A stretch of DNA of 64,000 nt, from NCBI RefSeq assembly GCF_052857255.1, contig NC_135504.1, forward strand, positions 145,788,121 through 145,852,120. The letters are read 5' to 3'. Under the pieces are notes generated by a model, which was given only the letters and a program-made list of their open reading frames with translations, did not search any database and was not told the DNA's origin. Source of the DNA: Amblyomma americanum. Taxonomy: Eukaryota; Arthropoda; Arachnida; Ixodida; Ixodidae. Made by a program: the position numbers and the translations under genes. This document shows positions 35,290-48,900 of this stretch, piece after piece (within the stretch, counting starts at the first letter, position 1; the number at the start of each line of letters is the position of its first letter).

Positions 35290-35330
35290 ATAACTGCGCG
35301 AAAAGCACGTATTCGTGCTTAATAAAACGA
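35290..35330 (+). other. Chimeric monomer: 2-monomer deletion
   Basis: The unit starts like the one at about 27,000-27,040 (7-T head, aaaagcacgtatt) but continues as cgtgcttaataaaacg, which elsewhere (about 27,298) lies two monomers further on. The copies at 33,470 and 39,150 keep the two units missing here. Confidence 0.85.
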
Positions 35331-36027
35331 AACAAGCTGTTTTAGACCGAAACGAGCTGTATCTGAACGCATCGGTTTTACAAGTATTCAGGTGATACTC
35401 GTCAACTTTTTCTCTTATAACTGCGCGAAAAGCATGTATTCGTGCTTAATACAACGAATCAAGCTGTTTTAGACCGAAACGAGCTGTATCTGAACGCATC
35501 GGTTTTACAAGTATCCACGTGATACTCGTCAAAACTTTTTCTCTTATAACTGCGCGAAAAGCATGTATTCTTGCTTAATACAGCGAAACAAGCTGTTTTA
35601 GACCGAAACGAGCTAAATCACAACACATCGCTTTTACAAGTGTTCCTCTGATACGCCTCAAAACTTTTTCTCTTATAACTGCGCGAAAAGCATGTATTCG
35701 TGCCTAATACAACGAAACAAGCTGTTTTAGACCGAAACGAGCTAAATCTGAACACATCGGTTTTACAAGTGTTCCTCTGATACGCGTCTAAACTTTTTCT
35801 CTTTTAACTGCGCGAAAAGCATGTATTCGTGATTAATACGACGAAACAAGCTGTTTTACACCGAAACGAGCTAAATCTGAACACATCGGTTTTACAAGTG
35901 TCCCTGTGACACGCGTCAAAACTTTTTCTCTTATAACTGCGCGAAAAGCATGTATTCTTGCTTAATACAGCGAAACAAGCTGTTTTAGACCGAAACGAGC
36001 TAAATCACAACACATCGGTTTTACAAG

Positions 36028-36810
36028 TGTTCCTCTGATAGGCGTCAAAACTTTTTTCTCTTATAACTGCGCGAAAAGCATGTATTCGTGCTTAGTTCAA
36101 CGAAACAAGCTGTTTTAGACCGAAACGAGCTAAATCTGAACACATCGGTTTTACAAGTGTCCCTGTGACACGCGTCAAAACGTTTTCTCTTGTAACTGCG
36201 CGAAAAGCACGTATTCTTGCTTAATACAACAAAACAAGCTGTTTTAGACCGAAACGAGCTAAATCACAACACATCGGTTTTACAAGTGTTCCTCTGATAC
36301 GCGTCTAATCTTTTTCTCTTATTACTGCGCGAAAAGCATGTATTCGTGCTTAATACAACGAAACAAGCTGTTTTAGACCGAAACGAGCTAGATCTGAACA
36401 CATCGGTCTTACAAGTGTCCCTGTGACACGCGTCAAAACTTTTTCTCTTATAACTGCGCGAAAAGCATGTATTCTTGCTTAATACAGCGAAACAAGCTGT
36501 TTTAGACCGAAACGAGCTAAATCACAACACATCGCTTTTACAAGTGTTCCTCTGATACGCCTCAAAACTTTTTCTCTTATAACTGCGCGAAAAGCATGTA
36601 TTCTTGCTTAATACAACGAAACAAGCTGTTTTAGACCGAAACGAGCTAAATCACAACACATCGGTTTTACAAGTGTTCCTCTGATACGCGTCTAAACTTT
36701 TTCTCTTATAACTGCGCGAAAAGCATGTATTCGTGCTTAATACGACGAAACAAGCTGTTTTAGACCGAAACGAGCTAAATCACAACACATCGGTTTTACA
36801 AGTGTTCCTC
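36028..36810 (+). repeat. Recurring 6-monomer cassette (gataggcg cassette)
   Basis: Six monomers occur in fixed order: gataggcgtc with 6 T; a ttgtaactg unit with acaaaacaag; gtctaatctttttctc with attactg and agatctg; tcggtcttac with a B head; an acatcgcttttac unit; and gatacgcctc. The gataggcg mark is found at 36,038, 40,168, 44,043, 45,334, 47,014, 48,176, 50,892, 52,054 and 54,509. A shorter version is at 398, where gataggcg is followed directly by gatacgcctc. Confidence 0.8.
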
Positions 36811-37451
36811 TGATACGCGTCAAAACTTTTTCTCTTATAACTGCGCGAAAAGCATGTATTCTTGCTTAATACAACGAAACAAGCTGTTTTAGACCGAAAC
36901 GAGTTAAATCACAACACATCGGTTTTACAAGTGTTCCTCTGATACGCGTGAAAACTTTTTTTCTCTTATAACTGCGCGAAAAGCATGTATTCGTGCTTAA
37001 TACGACGAAACAAGCTGTTTTAGACCGAAACGAGCTAAATCTGAACACATCGGTTTTACAAGTGTTCCTGTGACACGCGTCAAAACTTTTTCTCTTATAA
37101 CTGCGCGAAAAGCATGTATTCTTGCTTAATACAGCGAAACAAGCTGTTTTAGACCAAAACGAGCTAAATCACAACACATCGGTTTTACAAGTGTTCCTCT
37201 GATACGCGTCAAAACTTTTTTCTCTTATAACTGTGCGAAAAGCATGTATTCTTGCTTAGTTCAACGAAACAAGCTGTTTTAGACCGAAACGAGCTAAATC
37301 ACAACACATCGGTTTTACAAGTGTTCTTCTGATACGCGTCAAAAATTTTTCTCTTATAACTGCGCGAAAAGCATGTATTCTTGCTTAATACAACGAAACA
37401 AGCTGTTTTAGACCGATACGAGCTAAATCACAACACATCGGTTTTACAAGT

Positions 37452-40400
37452 GTCCTTGTGACATGCCTTTAAAACTTTTTCTCTTATACCTGCGCGAAAA
37501 GCATGTATTCTTGCTTAATACAGCGAAACAAGCTGTTTTAGACCGAAACGAGTTAAATCACAACACATCGGTTTTACAAGTGTTCCTCTGATACGCGTCA
37601 AAACTTTTTCTCATAACTGCGCGAAAAGCATGTATTCGTGCTTAATAAAACGAAACAAGCTGTTTTAGACCGAAACGAGCTGTATCTGAACGCATCGGTT
37701 TTACAAGTATTCAGGTGATACTCGTCAACTTTTTCTCTTATAACTGCGCGAAAAGCATGTATTCGTGCTTAATACAACGAATCAAGCTGTTTTAGACCGA
37801 AACGAGCTGTATCTGAACGCATCGGTTTTACAAGTATCCACGTGATACTCGTCAAAACTTTTTCTCTTATAACTGCGCGAAAAGCATGTATTCTTGCTTA
37901 ATACAGCGAAACAAGCTGTTTTAGACCGAAACGAGCTAAATCACAACACATCGCTTTTACAAGTGTTCCTCTGATACGCCTCAAAACTTTTCTCTTATAA
38001 CTGCGCGAAAAGCATGTATTCGTGCCTAATACAACGAAACAAGCTGTTTTAGACCGAAACGAGCTAAATCTGAACACATCGGTTTTACAAGTGTTCCTCT
38101 GATACGCGTCAAAACTTTTTCTCTTATAACTGCGCGAAAAGCATGTATTCGTGCTTAATACAACGAAACAAGCTGTTTTACACCAAAACGAGCTAGATCT
38201 GAACACACCGGTTTTACAAGTGTCTCTGTGACACGTGTCAAAACTTTTTCTCTTGTAACTGCGCGAAAAGCACGTATTCTTGCTTAATACAGCGAAACAA
38301 GCTATTTTAGACCGAAACGAGCTAAATCTGAACACATTGGTTTTACAAGTGTCCCTGTGACACGCGTCAAAACTTTTTCTCTTATACCTGCGCGAAAAGC
38401 ATGTATTCGTGCTTAATACAGCGAAACAAACTGTTTTAGATCGAAACGAGCTAAATCTGAACACATCGGTTTTACTAGTGTCCCTGTGACACGCCTTTAA
38501 AACTTTTTCTCTTATAACTGCGCGAAAAGCATGTATTCTTGCTTAATACAACGAAACAAGCTGTTTTAGACCGAAACGAGCTAAATCACAACACATCGGT
38601 TTTACAAGTGTTCCTCTGATACGCGTCTAAACTTTTTCTCTTATAACTGCGCGAAAAGCATGTATTCGTGCTTAATACAACGAAACAAGCTGTTTTAGAC
38701 CGAAACGAGTTAAATCACAACACATCGGTTTTACAAGTGTTCCTCTGATACGCGTCAAAACTTTTTTTCTCTTATAACTGCGCGAAAAGCATGCATTCGT
38801 GCTTAATACGACGAAACAAGCTGTTTTAGACCGAAACGAGCTAAATCTGAACACATCGGTTTTACAAGTGTTCCTGTGACACGCGTCAAAACTTTTTCTC
38901 TTATAACTGCGCGAAAAGCATGTATTCTTGCTTAATACAGCGAAACAAGCTGTTTTAGACCAAAACGAGCTAAATCACAACACATCGGTTTTACAAGTGT
39001 CCCTGTGACACGCGTCAAAACTTTTTCTCTTATAAATGCGCGAAAAGCACGTATTCTTGCTTAATACAGCGAAACAAGCTGTTTTAGACCGAAACGAGCT
39101 AAATCACAACACATCGGTTTTACAAGTGTTCCTCTGATACGCGTCAAAACTTTTTTTCTCTTATAACTGCGCGAAAAGCACGTATTCCTGCTTAGTCTAA
39201 CGAAACAAGCTGTTTTAGACCGAAACGAGGTAAATCTGAACACATCGGTTTTACAAGTGTCCTTGTGACATGCCTTTAAAACTTTTTCTCTTATACCTGC
39301 GCGAAAAGCATGTATTCTTGCTTAATACAGCGAAACAAGCTGTTTTAGACCGAAACGAGTTAAATCACAACACATCGGTTTTACAAGTGTTCCTCTGATA
39401 CGCGTCAAAACTTTTTCTCATAACTGCGCGAAAAGCATGTATTCGTGCTTAATAAAACGAAACAAGCTGTTTTAGACCGAAACGAGCTGTATCTGAACGC
39501 ATCGGTTTTACAAGTATTCAGGTGATACTCGTCAACTTTTTCTCTTATAACTGCGCGAAAAGCATGTATTCGTGCTTAATACAACGAATCAAGCTGTTTT
39601 AGACCGAAACGAGCTGTATCTGAACGCATCGGTTTTACAAGTATCCACGTGATACTCGTCAAAACTTTTTCTCTTATAACTGCGCGAAAAGCATGTATTC
39701 TTGCTTAATACAGCGAAACAAGCTGTTTTAGACCGAAACGAGCTAAATCACAACACATCGCTTTTACAAGTGTTCCTCTGATACGCCTCAAAACTTTTTC
39801 TCTTATAACTGCGCGAAAAGCATGTATTCGTGCCTAATACAACGAAACAAGCTGTTTTAGACCGAAACGAGCTAAATCTGAACACATCGGTTTTACAAGT
39901 GTTCCTCTGATACGCGTCTAAACTTTTTCTCTTTTAACTGCGCGAAAAGCATGTATTCGTGATTAATACGACGAAACAAGCTGTTTTACACCGAAACGAG
40001 CTAAATCTGAACACATCGGTTTTACAAGTGTCCCTGTGACACGCGTCAAAACTTTTTCTCTTATAACTGCGCGAAAAGCATGTATTCTTGCTTAATACAG
40101 CGAAACAAGCTGTTTTAGACCGAAACGAGCTAAATCACAACACATCGGTTTTACAAGTGTTCCTCTGATAGGCGTCAAAACTTTTTTCTCTTATAACTGC
40201 GCGAAAAGCATGTATTCGTGCTTAGTTCAACGAAACAAGCTGTTTTAGACCGAAACGAGCTAAATCTGAACACATCGGTTTTACAAGTGTCCCTGTGACA
40301 CGCGTCAAAACGTTTTCTCTTGTAACTGCGCGAAAAGCACGTATTCTTGCTTAATACAACAAAACAAGCTGTTTTAGACCGAAACGAGCTAAATCACAAC

Positions 40401-41580
40401 ACATCGGTTTTACAAGTGTTCCTCTGATACGCGTCTAATCTTTTTCTCTTATTACTGCGCGAAAAGCATGTATTCGTGCTTAATACAACGAAACAAGCTG
40501 TTTTAGACCGAAACGAGCTAGATCTGAACACATCGGTCTTACAAGTGTCCCTGTGACACGCGTCAAAACTTTTTCTCTTATAACTGCGCGAAAAGCATGT
40601 ATTCTTGCTTAATACAGCGAAACAAGCTGTTTTAGACCGAAACGAGCTAAATCACAACACATCGCTTTTACAAGTGTTCCTCTGATACGCCTCAAAACTT
40701 TTTCTCTTATAACTGCGCGAAAAGCATGTATTCTTGCTTAATACAACGAAACAAGCTGTTTTAGACCGAAACGAGCTAAATCACAACACATCGGTTTTAC
40801 AAGTGTTCCTCTGATACGCGTCTAAACTTTTTCTCTTATAACTGCGCGAAAAGCATGTATTCGTGCTTAATACGACGAAACAAGCTGTTTTAGACCGAAA
40901 CGAGCTAAATCACAACACATCGGTTTTACAAGTGTTCCTCTGATACGCGTCAAAACTTTTTCTCTTATAACTGCGCGAAAAGCATGTATTCTTGCTTAAT
41001 ACAACGAAACAAGCTGTTTTAGACCGAAACGAGTTAAATCACAACACATCGGTTTTACAAGTGTTCCTCTGATACGCGTGAAAACTTTTTTTCTCTTATA
41101 ACTGCGCGAAAAGCATGTATTCGTGCTTAATACGACGAAACAAGCTGTTTTAGACCGAAACGAGCTAAATCTGAACACATCGGTTTTACAAGTGTTCCTG
41201 TGACACGCGTCAAAACTTTTTCTCTTATAACTGCGCGAAAAGCATGTATTCTTGCTTAATACAGCGAAACAAGCTGTTTTAGACCAAAACGAGCTAAATC
41301 ACAACACATCGGTTTTACAAGTGTTCCTCTGATACGCGTCAAAACTTTTTTCTCTTATAACTGTGCGAAAAGCATGTATTCTTGCTTAGTTCAACGAAAC
41401 AAGCTGTTTTAGACCGAAACGAGCTAAATCACAACACATCGGTTTTACAAGTGTTCTTCTGATACGCGTCAAAAATTTTTCTCTTATAACTGCGCGAAAA
41501 GCATGTATTCTTGCTTAATACAACGAAACAAGCTGTTTTAGACCGATACGAGCTAAATCACAACACATCGGTTTTACAAG
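37452..41580 (+). repeat. Domain IV HOR copy 2 (32 monomers, 4,129 bp)
   Basis: This copy follows the previous one at 3,873 bp, then at 4,130 bp after the point where copy 1 lost two monomers. Even minor variants are shared: gctattttagacc (34,430 and 38,303), cttttaactg (35,812 and 39,934) and aaaaatttttctc (37,342 and 41,472). Divergence starts at about 41,580. Confidence 0.85.
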
Positions 41581-44500
41581 TGTTCCTCTGATACGCGTCT
41601 AAACTTTTTCTTCTATAACTGCGCGAAAAGCATGTATTCGTGCTTAGTTCAACGAAACAAGCTGTTTTAGACCGAAACGAGGTAAATCTGAACACATCGG
41701 TTTCACAAGTGTCCCTGTGACACGCGTCAAAACTTTTTCTCTTATAACTGCGCGAAAAGCATGTATTCTTGCTTAATACAGCGAAACAAGCTGTTTTAGA
41801 CCGAAACGAGCTAAATCACAACACATCGGTTTTACAAGTGTTCCTCTGATACGCGTCAAAACTTTTTCTCTTATAACTGCGCGAAAAGCATGTATTCTTG
41901 CTTAATACAACGAAACAAGCTGTTTTAGACCGAAACGAGCTAAATCACAACACATCGGTTTTACACGTGTTCCTCTGATACGCGTCAAAACTTTTTTCTC
42001 TTATAACTGCGCGAAAAGCATGTATTCTTGCCTAATACAACGAAACAAGCTGTTTTAGACCGAAACGAGCTAAGTCACAACACATCGGTTTTACAAGTGT
42101 TCCTCTGAAACGCGTCTAAACTTTTTCTCTTATAACTGCGCAAAAAGCATGTATTCGTGCTTAATACAACGAAACAAGCTGTTTTACACCAAAACGAGCT
42201 AGATCTGAACACATCGGTTTTACAATGTCCCTGTGACACGCCTCAAAACTTTTTCTCTTGTAACTGCGCGAAAAGCACGTATTCTTGCTTAATACAGCGA
42301 AACAAGCTGTTTTAGACCGAAACGAGCTAAATCTGAACACATCGGTTTTACAAGTGTCCCTGTGACACGCGTCAAAACTTTTTCTCTTATACCTGCGCGA
42401 AAAGCATGTATTCGTTCTTAATACAGCGAAACAAGCTGTTTTAGACCGAAACGAGCTAAATATGAACACATCGGTTTTACTAGTGTCCCTGTGACACGCC
42501 TTTAAATCGTTTTCTCTTATAACTGCGCGAAAAGCATGTATTCGTGCTTAATACAACGAAACAAGCTGTTTTAGACCGAAACGAGTTAAATCACAACACA
42601 TCGGTTTTACAAGTGTTCCTCTGATACGCGTCAAAACTTTTTTTCTCTTATAACTGCGCGAAAAGCATGTATTCTTGCTTAATACAGCGAAACAAGCTGT
42701 TTTAGACCAAAACGAGCTAAATCACAACACATCGGTTTTACAAGTGTCCCTGTGACACGCGTCAAAACTTTTTCTCTTATAAATGCGCGAAAAGCACGTA
42801 TTCTTGCTTAATACAGCGAAACAAGCTGTTTTAGACCGAAACGAGCTAAATCACAACACATCGGTTTTACAAGTGTTCCTCTGATACGCGTCAAAACTTT
42901 TTTTCTCTTATAACTGCGCGAAAAGCACGTATTCCTGCTTAGTCTAACGAAACAAGCTGTTTTAGACCGAAACGAGGTAAATCTGAACACATCGGTTTTA
43001 CAAGTGTCCTTGTGACATGCCTTTAAAACTTTTTCTCTTATACCTGCGCGAAAAGCATGTATTCTTGCTTAATACAGCGAAACAAGCTGTTTTAGACCGA
43101 AACGAGTTAAATCACAACACATCGGTTTTACAAGTGTTCCTCTGATACGCGTCAAAACTTTTTCTCATAACTGCGCGAAAAGCATGTATTCGTGCTTAAT
43201 AAAACGAAACAAGCTGTTTTAGACCGAAACGAGCTGTATCTGAACGCATCGGTTTTACAAGTATTCAGGTGATACTCGTCAACTTTTTCTCTTATAACTG
43301 CGCGAAAAGCATGTATTCGTGCTTAATACAACGAATCAAGCTGTTTTAGACCGAAACGAGCTGTATCTGAACGCATCGGTTTTACAAGTATCCACGTGAT
43401 ACTCGTCAAAACTTTTTCTCTTATAACTGCGCGAAAAGCATGTATTCTTGCTTAATACAGCGAAACAAGCTGTTTTAGACTGAAACGAGCTAAATCACAA
43501 CACATCGCTTTTACAAGTGTTCCTCTGATACGCCTCAAAACTTTTTCTCTTATAACTGCGCGAAAAGCATGTATTCTTGCTTAATACAACGAAACAAGCT
43601 GTTTTAGACCGAAACGAGCTAAATCACAACACATCGGTTTTACAAGTGTTCCTCTGATACGCGTCTAAACTTTTTCTCTTATAACTGCGCGAAAAGCATG
43701 TATTCGTGCCTAATACAACGAAACAAGCTGTTTTAGACCGAAACGAGCTAAATCTGAACACATCGGTTTTACAAGTGTTCCTCTGATACGCGTCTAAACT
43801 TTTTCTCTTATAACTGCGCGAAAAGCATGTATTCGTGATTAATACGACGAAACAAGCTGTTTTAGACCGAAACGAGCTAAATCTGAACACATCGGTTTTA
43901 CAAGTGTCCCTGTGACACGCGTCAAAACTTTTTCTCTTATAACTGCGCGAAAAGCATGTATTCTTGCTTAATACAGCGAAACAAGCTGTTTTAGACCGAA
44001 ACGAGCTAAATCACAACACATCGGTTTTACAAGTGTTCCTCTGATAGGCGTCAAAACTTTTTTCTCTTATAACTGCGCGAAAAGCATGTATTCGTGCCTA
44101 GTTCAACGAAACAAGCTCTTTTAGACCGAAACGAGCTAAATCTGAACACATCGGTTTTACAAGTGTCCCTGTGACACGCGTCAAAACTTTTTCTCTTGTA
44201 ACTGCGCGAAAAGCACGTATTCTTGCTTAATACAACAAAACAAGCTGTTTTAGACCGAAACGAGCTAAATCACAACACATCGGTTTTACAAGTGTTCCTC
44301 TGATACGCGTCTAATCTTTTTCTCGTATTACTGCGCGAAAAGCATGTATTCGTGCTTAATACAACGAAACAAGCTGTTTTAGACCGAAACGAGCTAGATC
44401 TGAACACATCGGTCTTACAAGTGTCCCTGTGACACGCGTCAAAACTTTTTCTCTTATAACTGCGCGAAAAGCATGTATTCTTGCTTAATACAGCGAAACA

Positions 44501-45916
44501 AGCTGTTTTAGACCGAAACGAGCTAAATCACAACACATCGTTTTTACAAGTGTTCCTCTGATACGCCTCAAAACTTTTTCTCTTATAACTGCGCGAAAAG
44601 CATGTATTCTTGCTTAATACAACGAAACAAGCTGTTTTAGACCGAAACGAGCTAAATCACAACACATCGGTTTTACAAGTGTTCCTCTGATACGCGTCTA
44701 AACTTTTTCTCTTATAACTGCGCGAAAAGCATGTATTCGTGCTTAATACGACGAAACAAGCTGTTTTAGACCGAAACGAGCTAAATCACAACACATCGGT
44801 TTTACAAGTGTTCCTCTGTTACGCGACAAAACGTTTTTCTCTTATAACTGCGCGAAAAGCATGTATTCGTGCTTAGTTCAACGAAACAAGCTGTTTTAGA
44901 CCGAAACGAGGTAAATCACAACACATCGGTTTTACAAGTGTCCCTGTGACACGCGTCAAATCTTTTTCTCTTATAACTGCGCGAAAAGCATGTATTCTTG
45001 CTTAATACAACGAAACAAGCTGTTTTAGACCGAAACGAGCTAAATCACAACACATCGGTTTTACAAGTGTCCCTGTGACACGCGTCAAATCTTTTCTCTT
45101 ATAACTGCGCGAAAAGCATGTATTCGTGCCTAATACAACGAAACAAACTGTTTTAGACCGAAACGAGCTAAATCATAACACATCGGTTTTACAAGTGTCC
45201 CTGTGACACGCGTCCAAACTTTTTCTCTTATAACTGCGCGAAAAGCATGTATTCTTGCTTATTACAGCGAAACAAGCTGTTTTAGACCGAAACGAGCTAA
45301 ATCACAACACATCGGTTTTACAAGTGTTCCTCTGATAGGCGTCAAAACTTTTTTCTCTTATAACTGCGCGAAAAGCATGTATTCGTGCTTAGTTCAACGA
45401 AACAAGCTGTTTTAGACCGAAACGAGCTAAATCTGAACACATCGGTTTTACAAGTGTCCCTGTGACACGCGTCAAAACTTTTTCTCTTGTAACTGCGCGA
45501 AAAGCACGTATTCTTGCTTAATACAACAAAACAAGCTGTTTTAGACCGAAACGAGCTAAATCACAACACATCGGTTTTACAAGTGTTCCTCTGATACGCG
45601 TCTAATCTTTTTCTCTTATTACTGCGCGAAAAGCATGTATTCGTGCTTAATACAACGAAACAAGCTGTTTTAGACCGAAACGAGCTAGATCTGAACACAT
45701 CGGTCTTACAAGTGTCCCTGTGACACGCGTCAAAACTTTTTCTCTTATAACTGCGCGAAAAGCATGTATTCTTGCTTAATACAGCGAAACAAGCTGTTTT
45801 AGACCGAAACGAGCTAAATCACAACACATCGCTTTTACAAGTGTTCCTCTGATACGCCTCAAAACTTTTTCTCTTATAACTGCGCGAAAAGCATGTATTC
45901 GTGCTTAATACGACGA
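41581..45916 (+). repeat. Mixed region between domains IV and V
   Basis: Segments here have counterparts elsewhere in the window. About 42,080-42,530 matches 56,020-56,480 and 58,600-59,060. About 42,650-43,520 matches the C-pair region of domain III. About 44,030-44,800 and 45,325-45,900 are gataggcg cassettes. Single-base private changes occur (agctctttt near 44,114, gcgacaaaacg near 44,823). Confidence 0.7.
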
Positions 45917-48900
45917 AACAAGCTGTTTTAGACCGAAACGAGCTAAATCACTACACATCGGTTTTACAAGTGTTCCTCTGTTACGCGTCAAAACGTTTTT
46001 CTCTTATAACTGCGCGAAAAGCATGTATTCGTGCTTAGTTCAACGAAACAAGCTGTTTTAGACCGAAACGAGCTAAATCACAACACATCGGTTTTACAAG
46101 TGTCCCTGTGACACGCGTCAAATCTTTTTCTCTTATAACTGCGCGAAAAGCATGTATTCTTGCTTAATACAACGAAACAAGCTGTTTTAGACCGAAACGA
46201 GCTAAATCACAACACATCGGTTTTACAAGTGTTCCTCTGTTACGCTTCAAAACTTTTTTGTCTTATAACTGCGCGAAAAGCATGTATTCGTGCTTAGTTC
46301 AACGAAACAAGCTGTTTTAGACCGAAACGAGGTAAATCTGAACACATTGGTTTTACAAGTGTTCCTCTGATACGCGTCAAAACTTTTTCTCTGATAACTG
46401 CGCGAAAAGAATGTATTCTTGCTTAATACAACGAAACAAGCTGTTTTAGACCGAAGCGAGCCAAATCACAACACATCGGTATTACAAGTGTTCCTCTGTT
46501 ACGCGTCAAAACTTTTTTCTCTTATAACTGCGCGAAAAGCATGTATTCGTGCTTAGTTCAACGAAACAAGCTTTTTTAGACCGAAACGAGCTAAATCACA
46601 ACACATCGGTTTTACAAGTGTCCCTGTGACACGCGTCAAATCTTTTCTCTTATAACTGCGCGAAAAGCATGTATTCTTGCTTAATACAACGAAACAAGTT
46701 GTTTTAGACCGAAACGAGCTAAATCACAACACATCGGTTTTACAAGTGTTCCTCTGATACGCGTCTAAACTTTTTCTCTTATAACTGCGCGAAAAGCATG
46801 TATTCGTGATTAATACGACGAAACAAGCTGTTTTAGACCGAAACGAGCTAAATCTGAACACATCGGTTTTTCAAGTGTCCCTGTGACACGCGTCAAAACT
46901 TTTTCTCTTATAACTGCGCGAAAAGCATGTATTCTTGCTTATTACAGCGAAACAAGCTGTTTTAGACCGAAACGAGCTAAATCACAACACATCGGTTTTA
47001 CAAGTGTTCCTCTGATAGGCGTCAAAACTTTTTTCTCTTATAACTGCGCGAAAAGCATGTATTCGTGCTTAGTTCAACGAAACAAGCTGTTTTAGACCGA
47101 AACGAGCTAAATCTGAACACATCGGTTTTACAAGTGTCCCTGTGACACGCGTCAAAACTTTTTCTCTTGTAACTGCGCGAAAAGCACGTATTCTTGCTTA
47201 ATACAACAAAACAAGCTGTTTTAGACCGAAACGAGCTAAATCACAACACATCGGTTTTACAAGTGTTCCTCTGATACGCGTCTAATCTTTTTCTCTTATT
47301 ACTGCGCGAAAAGCATGTATTCGTGCTTAATACAACGAAACAAGCTGTTTTAGACCGAAACGAGCTAGATCTGAACACATCGGTCTTACAAGTGTCCCTG
47401 TGACACGCGTCAAAACTTTTTCTCTTATAACTGCGCGAAAAGCATGTATTCTTGCTTAATACAGCGAAACAAGCTGTTTTAGACCGAAACGAGCTAAATC
47501 ACAACACATCGCTTTTACAAGTGTTCCTCTGATACGCCTCAAAACTTTTTCTCTTATAACTGCGCGAAAAGCATGTATTCGTGCTTAATACGACGAAACA
47601 AGCTGTTTTAGACCGAAACGAGCTAAATCACTACACATCGGTTTTACAAGTGTTCCTCTGTTACGCGTCAAAACGTTTTTCTCTTATAACTGCGCGAAAA
47701 GCATGTATTCGTGCTTAGTTCAACGAAACAAGCTTTTTTAGACCGAAACGAGCTAAATCACAACACATCGGTTTTACAAGTGTCCCTGTGACACGCGTCA
47801 AATCTTTTCTCTTATAACTGCGCGAAAAGCATGTATTCTTGCTTAATACAACGAAACAAGTTGTTTTAGACCGAAACGAGCTAAATCACAACACATCGGT
47901 TTTACAAGTGTTCCTCTGATACGCGTCTAAACTTTTTCTCTTATAACTGCGCGAAAAGCATGTATTCGTGATTAATACGACGAAACAAGCTGTTTTAGAC
48001 CGAAACGAGCTAAATCTGAACACATCGGTTTTTCAAGTGTCCCTGTGACACGCGTCAAAACTTTTTCTCTTATAACTGCGCGAAAAGCATGTATTCTTGC
48101 TTATTACAGCGAAACAAGCTGTTTTAGACCGAAACGAGCTAAATCACAACACATCGGTTTTACAAGTGTTCCTCTGATAGGCGTCAAAACTTTTTTCTCT
48201 TATAACTGCGCGAAAAGCATGTATTCGTGCTTAGTTCAACGAAACAAGCTGTTTTAGACCGAAACGACCTAAATCTGAACACATCGGTTTTACAAGTGTC
48301 CCTGTGACACGCGTCAAAACTTTTTCTCTTGTAACTGCGCGAAAAGCACGTATTCTTGCTTAATACAACAAAACAAGCTGTTTTAGACCGAAACGAGCTA
48401 AATCACAACACATCGGTTTTACAAGTGTTCCTCTGATACGCGTCTAATCTTTTTCTCTTATTACTGCGCGAAAAGCATGTATTCGTGCTTAATACAACGA
48501 AACAAGCTGTTTTAGACCGAAACGAGCTAGATCTGAACATATCGGTCTTACAAGTGTCCCTGTGACACGCGTCAAAACTTTTTCTCTTATAACTGCGCGA
48601 AAAGCATGTATTCTTGCTTAATACAGCGAAACAAGCTGTTTTAGACCGAAACGAGCTAAATCACAACACATCGCTTTTACAAGTGTTCCTCTGATACGCC
48701 TCAAAACTTTTTCTCTTATAACTGCGCGAAAAGCATGTATTCGTGCTTAATACGACGAAACAAGCTGTTTTAGACCGAAACGAGCTAAATCACTACACAT
48801 CGGTTTTACAAGTGTTCCTCTGTTACGCGTCAAAACGTTTTTCTCTTATAACTGCGCGAAAAGCATGTATTCGTGCTTAGTTCAACGAAACAAGCTGTTT

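Larger units (their letters stand above)
27977..36020 (+). repeat. Domain III HOR copy 2, expanded
   Basis: This copy follows copy 1 at an offset of 6,837 bp to about 30,090. The offset becomes about 8,260 bp after an 11-monomer duplication and about 8,272 bp after the 7-bp loss in copy 1. Near 35,310 two monomers are missing relative to copy 1. Similarity ends near 36,020, where a gataggcg unit replaces the tctaaactttttctttta unit. Confidence 0.78.
33579..37451 (+). repeat. Domain IV HOR copy 1 (30 monomers, 3,873 bp)
   Basis: The gtccttgtgacatgcc unit at 33,579 recurs at 37,452. The unit contains C pairs at 33,835 and 35,385, the inherited 14-monomer junction, the 2-monomer deletion, and the gataggcg cassette at 36,038. 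It shares its first part with domain III copy 2, which it overlaps. Confidence 0.82.

Noticed and set aside
45203..45415. 70-codon plus-strand frames repeated in and near domain V (45,203, 46,883, 48,045, 50,761, 51,923, 54,378)
   Set aside because: They begin at gtgacacgcgtc-type heads and span fewer than two monomers. Their repetition is explained entirely by the HOR, and no coding signature is visible.
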